A stretch of 64,000 nt of DNA from Paguma larvata (taxonomy: Eukaryota > Chordata > Mammalia > Carnivora > Viverridae). Shown here in pieces: positions 56,933 to 64,000 of this stretch. Position 1 is the stretch's first letter. Each line of letters opens with the position of its first letter. A model generated the notes under the pieces. That model worked only from the letters and a program-made list of their open reading frames with translations. It did no database searches and was not told the DNA's origin. A program made the translations under genes and the position numbers. The stretch spans positions 44,044,659-44,108,658 of the forward strand of contig CM057842.1 in NCBI GenBank assembly GCA_030068075.1, given 5' to 3'.

Positions 56933-57508
56933 AACAAAATAAAACTAGAAATCAATAACAAAAGGAAAACTGAAAAATTCACAAACATTTGGAAATGGAA
57001 CAACTTTCTCCTAAACAACCAATGGATCAAAAAAGAAATTAAGAGGAAATAAATGGTTTCTTGAGACAAACGAAAATAGAAACACAGCATACCAGAAGTT
57101 ATAGAATACAGCAAAATATAGAATACAGTTCTAAGAGGGAAGTTCAGAGGAATAAACACCTATATTAAGAAACAGGAAAGATCCCTGATAAATAAAGCAA
57201 CTCTCTACTATAGGAACTAGAAAAAGACGAACAAATTGGGCTTAAAGTTGGGAGAAGAAAAGAAATAATAAGGATTAGAACAAAAGTAAACTGAAGAGAG
57301 AGTACAAAAACAATAGAAAAGATTAACCAAAGTAAGAATTTGTTATTTGAAAAGATAAACAAAATTGACAAGCTCTTAGCTAGACTAACAAAAGGAAAAA
57401 GAAAGAGGTACCAAATTAAAAAAAATTATAAGAGAAAAGGAGATACTACAATTGAACCCACAGAAATACAAAGGATCATAAGAGGCTACTACTAACTACA
57501 GGCCAACA

Positions 57509-57717
57509 GGGGCGTCTGGGTGGTTCAGTCAGTTAAGCAGCTGACTTCGGCTCAGGTCATGATCTCATGGTTTGTAAGTTTGAGCCCTGTGTCAGGCTCT
57601 GTGCTGACACTCAGAGCCTGGAGCCTGCTTTGGATTCTGTGTCTCGCCCCTCCCCTGCTCATGCTATGTCTCTCTCTCTCAAAAATAAATAAACGTTAAA
57701 AAAAAATTAAAAAAAAA
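57509..57717 (+). mobile_element. Felid-type SINE
   Basis: Head 'ggggcgtctgggtggttcag', 'tcgcccctcccctgctcatg', tail 'aaaaataaataaacgttaaa'. Perfect 15-bp duplication aactacaggccaaca at 57494-57508 and 57718-57732. Confidence 0.96.
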
Positions 57718-60129
57718 AACTACAGGCCAACAAACTGGACATCCTAGAAGAAATGGAAAAATAGAAACATGCAACTTATCAGAACTAAATTAGGAAAAAA
57801 ATTAAAAGGCTGAAGAGACCAATTGCCAGTAAGGAGATTGAATCAGTAATCAAATATCTCCCTATGATGAAAATCCCAAGAACAGATGGCTTCACCGGTG
57901 AATTTTACCAAACATTTAAAGAAGAATTAAAATCAATTATTCTCAAACTCTTACAAATAATCAAGGACGAGGGAACACTCTTAAACTTATTTTAAGAGGC
58001 CAGCATTATTATGAAGTCAAAGCCAGAAAAGGATGTTGCTAGAAAAGGAAACTACAAGCACATCTCCCTTATGAATACTGATGTAAAAATTCTCAATAAA
58101 TACTAGCAAACTAATTCAGCATCACATTAAAAGAATCATCACCATGAGCAAGTAAGATTTATCTCTGGGATGCAAGGATGGTTGAAATATGCAAATCAAT
58201 CAATGTTATACATCACATTAATAAAATGAAAGAAAAGAATTGTATGATAACTTCAATAGATGCATAAAAAATATTTGACAAAAATCAGTTTCCATTTATG
58301 ATAAAAACACAACTAATTGGGCAGAGAAGGAATATATCTCAACATAATAAAAGTCATATATAACAATCCTTCAGCTAACATCATACTCAACGATAAAGGT
58401 TGGAAGCTTCTCCTTTAAGATCAGAAACAAAACAGGGTGCCCAAAATCACCAGCTCTATCCAATATATAATATTAGAAGTCCTAGGTAGACCTATCAGAC
58501 AAGAAAAGAAAATAAAAAATATCAAAATTGGAAAGAAAGAAGTAAAACTCTTTCTATTTGCAGATAAGATAATATTATATACAGAAAATTCTAAATAACC
58601 AATATTAGATCTAATCAATAAATTCAATACAGTTGTAGGACACAAAATTAGTGTACAAAATTTCTTTACAATAACAATGAATTTTCTGGAAAAAAATAAA
58701 GAAATCAATCCCATTGTAATCCCATTTACACTAGCATCAATAAACAAAACACAATAATAAAATAATTAAGAATAAATGTAACCAAGAGGTAAAAGAACTC
58801 TACTCTGAAAACGAGATATTCGTGAAAAAGATCAAAGAAGATATAAATAAATAGAAAGATAGCCCATGTTCATGGACTAGAAGTAATATTGTTAAAATAT
58901 CTATAATACCCAAAGCTATCTATAAAATTAATGCACTATCTATCAAGATTCCAATGAGATTTTTACAGAAGTAGAAAAACATTCCTAAAATTTATACGGA
59001 ACCACAAAAGTAGCCTTGAATATATGGAAACTTGAATAGCCAAAGAAATCCTGAGAAAGAAGAACAAAGCAGGAGGCATCACAATTCCTAGTTTCAAGCT
59101 ATACTGTAAAGCTATGGTGACCAAAACAATATGGTACTGGTATAAAAACAGAAAAATAAACCAAGAGAACAGAACTGAGATCCCATAAATAGACCCAAGC
59201 ATATATAATCAACTAATATTTAACAAGGGACCAAGAATACTCAACAGCAAATAGGCAGCCTCTTCACAAATGATACTGGGTTAATTGGATATTCACAGGT
59301 AAAAGAATGAAAGTGGACCCCTACCATACCCCATTCATAAAAATTAGTCATAATGGATAAAGACTTATTAAATAAAAGGCAGGAAACCACAAACTTGCAA
59401 AAGAAAACAAAGAAATAAAGTTCCTTGACAAGGACCTTGGAAATGACTTTTTGGATGTGACATTTAAAACATAAGAAACAAAATAAAAAATAAATAAGTG
59501 GGAATACATAAAACTACAGTCTTATGTACAGCAAAAGAGACCATCAACAAAGTGAAAAGACAATCTACAGAATGGAAAAAATATATTTGTGATATATATA
59601 TGAGATAAAACATTAATATCAAAAATGTGTAAAGAACTCCTACAACCCAACAGCAAAACACAACCCAATGGAAAAGTGAGCAGATGATTCAAATAGACAT
59701 TTCTCCAAAGAATATATACAAAAGGCCATCAGGTATGTGAAAAGATGTCCAACATCAGTAGTCATTAGGGAAATACAAATTAAAACCACAATGAGAGATA
59801 TCACTTCATGCCTATTAGAATGGCCATCAACAAAAAGACAAGAGGTAACAAAAGCTGTCATGAATGTGGAGAAAGGGAACCCTTCCACACTGTTAATGGA
59901 ATTGGAAATTAGTACAGCCACTATAGAAAACAGTATGGAGGACCTTCAAAAAATTAAATATAGAACTACCATATGGCCCAGCAATTTCAATTCTAGGAAG
60001 TGTCCACCAGGAAAACAAAATTGCTAACAAAAAGACATCCGCACTACCATGTTTGAAGCACTGTTATTTAAAATAGCCAAGACACGGAAACCACCTAAGT
60101 GTCCATCAATGGATCAATGGATAAAGAAG

Positions 60130-60190
60130 TTGGTGTGTATGCGTGTCTGTGTGTGTGCGCATGTGCACATGTGCATGTGTGCATGCACGG
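60130..60190. repeat. (GT)n/(GCAT)n-rich simple repeat in L1
   Basis: 'gtgtgtatgcgtgtctgtgt' then 'gcgcatgtgcacatgtgcatg', replacing the usual (TA)n of this L1 position. Alternating purine-pyrimidine throughout. Confidence 0.85.
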
Positions 60191-60222
60191 GAATATTATT
60201 CAGCCATAAAAAATGAGGAACT

Positions 60223-60431
60223 GGGGCACCTGGGTGGCTCAGTTGGTTAAGCATCTGACCTCAGCTCAGGTCATGATGTCATGGTTCATGGGTTCGAGCT
60301 CTGCTTGGGGCTCTGTGCTGACAGCTCAGAGCCTGGAGCCTGCTTCAGATTCTGTGTCTCCCTCTTTCTCTGCCCCTCCCCACTCGCATTCTGTCTTCCT
60401 CTCTCTCTCTCTCAAAAACAAATAAACATTA
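60223..60431 (+). mobile_element. Felid-type SINE
   Basis: Head 'ggggcacctgggtggctcag', tail 'caaaaacaaataaacattaa'. Duplication aaaaaatgag(g/a)aact at 60208-60222 and 60432-60446. Confidence 0.95.
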
Positions 60432-61006
60432 AAAAAATGAGAAACTGCTACAACTTGCAACGGCTTGGATGAACATTGAGGGCATTACACTAAGTGCAAT
60501 AAGTCAGAGAGAGAAAGACAAATACTGCATGCTCTCACTTATAAGTGGCATCTAAAAACAAAAAGAGTAACAACAAAAAGCTCGTAGCAAAAGATAACAG
60601 ATTAGTGGTTACCAAAGGCAGGGTTGGGCACGAGGAGGAAAAACTGGAGGAAGGTGGTCAAAAGGAACAAATTTCCAGGGATAAGATAAGTAAGCACCAG
60701 GACGTTAATGTACAACATGATGACTATAGCTAATGCTGCTGCAAGATATACAGGAAAGTTGCTAAGAGAGTAAATCCTAAGAATGCTCATCATAAGGAAA
60801 AACTTTTCATCCTTTCTTTTTTGTTTTCATCACATCGTATCTATATGAGATGATGGATGTTAGGTGAACCTACTGCAACAATCATTTCACAATATATGTA
60901 AATTAGACCATACTGCTGTATGTGCTAAACTTGTATAGAGATGTGTGTCAATTATTTCCCAATAAAACTGGTGGGGAGGGGATGTGAAACACACCATTAA
61001 TTTCTC

Positions 61007-61213
61007 TCTTTTTTAAAATGTGTTATTTATTTTTGAGAAAGAGACAGAGCATGAGGGAGGGAGGGGCAGAGAGGGAGACACAGAATCCAAAGCAGGCTCC
61101 AGGATCAGAGCTGTCAGCACAGAGCCTGATGTGGGGCTGGAATTTACACGCTGTGAGATCATGACTTGAGCTGAAGTCGGATGCTTAACCAACTGAGCCA
61201 CCGAGGTGCCCCA
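61007..61213 (-). mobile_element. Felid-type SINE
   Basis: Minus-strand copy ending 'gagccaccgaggtgcccc'. Perfect 16-bp duplication acaccattaatttctc at 60991-61006 and 61214-61229, just after the end of the old L1. Confidence 0.96.
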
Positions 61214-61229
61214 ACACCATTAATTTCTC

Positions 61230-62450
61230 AGTCAGGTTAACCTACCATATACTTTTCAGGGCACCGAAGAAAAAGCCTGTCTCCTCAGCCCTACCCTACG
61301 CCCTCAGTATCTCTGTGGACTGCTATCCTCACTGCCAATCACCTTCTCCAAAGAAGTGAAGAACACCTCTATGTCCTTATGCCACAGGTCCCATTTCCAC
61401 CTTCTCATCACCATTTTCCCTTTTAAATACCCATGATCCTTGACAGTTAGGAAACTATATTATTAGTGTACATGTTAACTACTGTAAGGTTCTATTCATA
61501 ACACCACTTAATAATAATAATACACTTCAGGAAAAGAATAGATTGACAATCCTCCCAGACAGCAGAACAGCTAGATAAGATTATTGATATACTTATAGGA
61601 AGGCAATATTTTAAATATTCACTTTGTTTCAATACCTCATTGGTGGACTGTATGTCTTATGAAACCATCTGTCTCTACCTGATATACTTGTTTAGCCATG
61701 TTTTTCAAATAATAAAAAACAAGATGAAAAACAATTTATTTCCTTTTTTCTTTCAGTGTTTCAAAGGACTTGGGTTGTGAATACTAATAAAATGATTTTT
61801 TTTCCAGTTTCCTAGATTCTGGTCGTCTGTCTACTTATTAATTAACTAGGAATTCGACTCGACCAAAAAATTCTTCAAGATAGAAAGTTAATGTGTCAGT
61901 GCAGAGAAAACAACATCAAATTACTTTTGCTGATCACAGTCTGAGAAATATCTAAAGACAGCAAGATATTCTAAGGATGCCCCCACATCTCTTCTGACCC
62001 TCTGACTATTCAGAGCACAAACTCAGGATTTCAGTTCCATTCACTATCACCTAATGATTAAAAAAACAAACGAACAAACAAAAACAACTCTATGTATTAT
62101 TGATGAGAACAGCTTAAACGGGTAAAAGTAGTCTCCTACCACTTCAAAGGAAAATGAAGAAAATGTGAGTAAATATAAAATCAATTCATCAGATAGGATG
62201 AATTAGATTAGAAAGAATCTCAGATATCATTTCACTCCATCTAATGGCTTTATAATAACAAAGTATTGTTCTCTCTATGTAAGCACAGAAGCAGCCTCAG
62301 GAGGTTAGGGGCAGGTCTCCTGGCACACTGCTGATTAGAACGAAGAAGCAACATGAAGTTAGTTTCAGTTTCCAGTGTCCTCATATAGGCCTCTTCCCAC
62401 AGTGCCCAGCTGCTTTTCTTCTAAAACTTATTCTGTCTGGAGAATTAGTG
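61230..62450. other. Unassigned intergenic sequence
   Basis: No gene or repeat recognised with confidence over about 1.2 kb. Confidence 0.4.
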
Positions 62451-62454
62451 GTCA

Positions 62455-62538
62455 TTCCTATATTCATTCTATGTTTTTTGACAGGCAGTATGCTAGATAA
62501 TGAGAATAATAAAGAAAACAATATATAATGTCAGCACC

Positions 62539-62579
<41 letters not shown>

Positions 62580-62800
62580 CAGCTCACAATCCAGCAAGAA
62601 GAAAGTTACCATAAACAACGAACCATATACTAATTGCATAGCAACAGCAAAGTGCTTTGAGAACATATGCATTCTGCCAAGAAGGTGGGAAGCTTTCAGC
62701 CCCAAAGGATGAGGAGGAGGTATTCCAGGCAGAGGAAATCATGAGAACAAAGGCATGGATGTGAATGGCATGCTTGACAAGCAGCAAGCATAAAGCATGA
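62455..62800 (-). mobile_element. L2 LINE fragment, antisense, with (TA)n
   Basis: 'gacaggcagtatgctagataatgagaa', 'gtattccaggcagaggaaatcatgagaac' and 'aaaggcatggatgtgaatgg' match L2 in reverse. A (TA)n run (62538-62580) has expanded inside. Confidence 0.6.
62538..62580. repeat. (TA)n microsatellite
   Basis: About twenty TA units with one G interruption near 62567. Confidence 0.95.
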
Positions 62801-62919
62801 AAGACATTCCACATCAAAAATAAAAGAGCCTTTGCTTTCACACAAACCTAATATGATTAAGCATCCTCGAAGCTGTACACATTTAACTCATCTCTGCATC
62901 ACACAGGGCTTCTAAAGGG

Positions 62920-63195
62920 CATAACTATGTTTTCCTTACCTTTATACATTCCGTGCTCCCTGTCAGAAAGACCCCTCCCCTCTTTCTCTGGGCCAACTAC
63001 CCAGTGTCCTTCATGGAAGAAGTTCATTATTCCTTCCTTTGTGCTCATTTTTTATATCTCTTTCTAGAGAGTATTCTATTTATTGTTTACATACATGTCT
63101 ATCTCCCAAACAAGTCTGTGAAGGTTTAAAAGACAGCCTGCTGTTAGATCAATGTATGTTTGGTAAACCTACGAATGAACAAATGACCTTTTAGA
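62920..63195 (+). mobile_element. Possible L2 3' end
   Basis: 'tttcttttatatctctttct'-like text, 'ctatttattgtttacataca', 'gtctatctcccaaacaagtctgtgaagg' and 'tcaatgtatgtttggtaaac' resemble the L2 3' end in sense, strongly diverged. Confidence 0.4.
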
Positions 63196-63199
63196 TGGA

Positions 63200-64000
63200 A
63201 AACTAGGTGCTAAGGATGATAGATAATTTGTGTAGTACAAGTTCTCAAGAAAAATAGACAGATACATAACTTACAAGTGGAAGAATAATTTTCAGAATTG
63301 AAACCCCCAGGGAAACATTTCCACTCAAATGAAGTCCGTAACTGTGATCCAAAGATTTTCACATACAACTGTTTTGATATTGATTTAAAACTCCACCTAG
63401 ATAGATTCAGAAACTCAGATCATTTTCTTGTTACATTCTTAGAGCTCATAAAGGGTGGCCTGAAAAAGTAGGTCTTGAGGTATAATTTAGTCATATTAAA
63501 CAGAAGTGTAAGGGGGAGAAAATGACTGGTCTTTCTTTCATCATGTAATTCATTATAAAGGTGTTAAACTCATCGGCAAGTGTGAAAATGAGAGGAAATG
63601 AGTCCACTGACAAAAAACTGCAATGAGACAGTAAACTAAAATTAATGCTTCACAAATCCTCAGCTTCTCAGCCTCATTGTCTCAATTTGTTATTCTCATG
63701 AATTATCAAAGGGAAGCACAGCCACTGTTCCCAAAAATAAAGAATTTATTAAACTTCATTATGAACCAAAATGCCTGAAGACATTGCCTCTCCTTTGACC
63801 CCATGAGCTTTTCAAGCTACTCAATCTCAGGGCTAAAGAAATATCTCATTAGCAGTACCTGATGTCAGCAGATGTGTTATTAAGCTCCCTGTCACTCAAG
63901 CCTTTAGTACTGAAAATACATAGGTCATCTAATGCTTTACACCACCCTCTTCTCTTTGCAATATAACAGCAGAAACTGGAGTGCCTGGAATTGTTATAAA
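63200..64000. other. Unassigned intergenic sequence to window end
   Basis: No repeat, gene or RNA recognised. Confidence 0.4.

Larger units (their letters stand above)
56933..60985 (+). mobile_element. Old L1 ORF2 and 3' UTR
   Basis: Sense ORF2 from 'aaactagaaatcaataacaa' and 'aacaaccaatggatcaaaaa' (region before the reverse transcriptase), through the reverse-transcriptase region ('gatggcttcaccggtgaattttacc', 'gggatgcaaggatggttgaa') to the C-terminus ('tactggtataaaaacagaaa', 'acatcagtagtcattaggga') and an L1MA-type 3' UTR ('gcaccaggacgttaatgtac', 'gagatgatggatgttaggtg', ending 'caataaaact'). Two SINEs are inserted (57509-57717, 60223-60431). The endonuclease part expected before 56933 is missing. 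Open frames on the minus strand are shadows. Confidence 0.85.

Noticed and set aside
1..64000. CRISPR arrays, operons, phage or toxin-antitoxin systems
   Set aside because: No spaced direct repeats, no bacterial-style gene packing or ribosome-binding sites. All regular repeats are mammalian SINE/LINE copies or simple repeats.

Overview
This is ordinary mammalian nuclear DNA, AT-rich and packed with interspersed repeats. The animal is very probably a cat (Felidae, or at least a feliform carnivore). About twenty copies of a tRNA-derived SINE are present. They share a head reading ggggcacctgggtggctcag, a CT-rich 3' half and an aataaataaac-type tail, which is the felid form of the carnivore tRNA-Lys SINE (SINEC_Fc type). 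The canid form differs in its head. Carnivore-type LINE-1 5' and 3' ends are also present. I find no functional protein-coding gene, no splice-supported exon, no classical RNA gene, no CRISPR array, no operon and no phage-like structure. Open frames in the window are short, and almost all overlap repeats. The window looks intergenic or deep intronic.

Layout: 1-9.4 kb holds old L2, MIR, hAT (MER5A) and L1 fragments, two adjacent ancient LTR-like repeats and a repeat-poor block (5.2-7.7 kb). 9.4-17.1 kb is a scrambled run of L1 fragments. It contains a processed POLR1D pseudogene with a 16-bp target-site duplication (12.9-13.6 kb), a SINE inserted inside another SINE (13.7-14.1 kb), and a Tigger1-type DNA transposon remnant carrying its own SINE (15.0-15.7 kb). 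17.1-30.1 kb has SINEs, a felid-type L1 3' end flanked by a 13-bp duplication (22.6-24.4 kb), two further L1 3' halves and an AT-rich palindromic stretch. 30.1-44.7 kb is older: L2 in both orientations, MIRs, L1 in the minus orientation, a few SINEs, and a small L1 that seems to carry a 3' transduction (41.4-41.7 kb). 44.7-50.8 kb has L1 and L2 remnants, a 23-bp minisatellite and a perfect G-quadruplex motif. 50.8-61.0 kb is one long composite L1 region: an old L1 5' half, then a carnivore L1 5' UTR plus ORF1, then the old L1 ORF2 and 3' UTR, with SINEs inserted. 61.2-64 kb is mostly unassigned.

The elements do not work together as a pathway. What the window records is layered retrotransposition: L1 enzymes copied L1s, SINEs and one cellular mRNA (POLR1D) into older repeats. 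I looked for an undescribed system and did not find one. The points most worth checking are the POLR1D retrocopy with a second, partial copy of its own coding sequence after the stop, the candidate L1 3' transduction, the composite L1 at 51-61 kb and the G4 motif. Family names are recognised by eye from known consensus sequences; no repeat library was run, and edges of old repeats are approximate.
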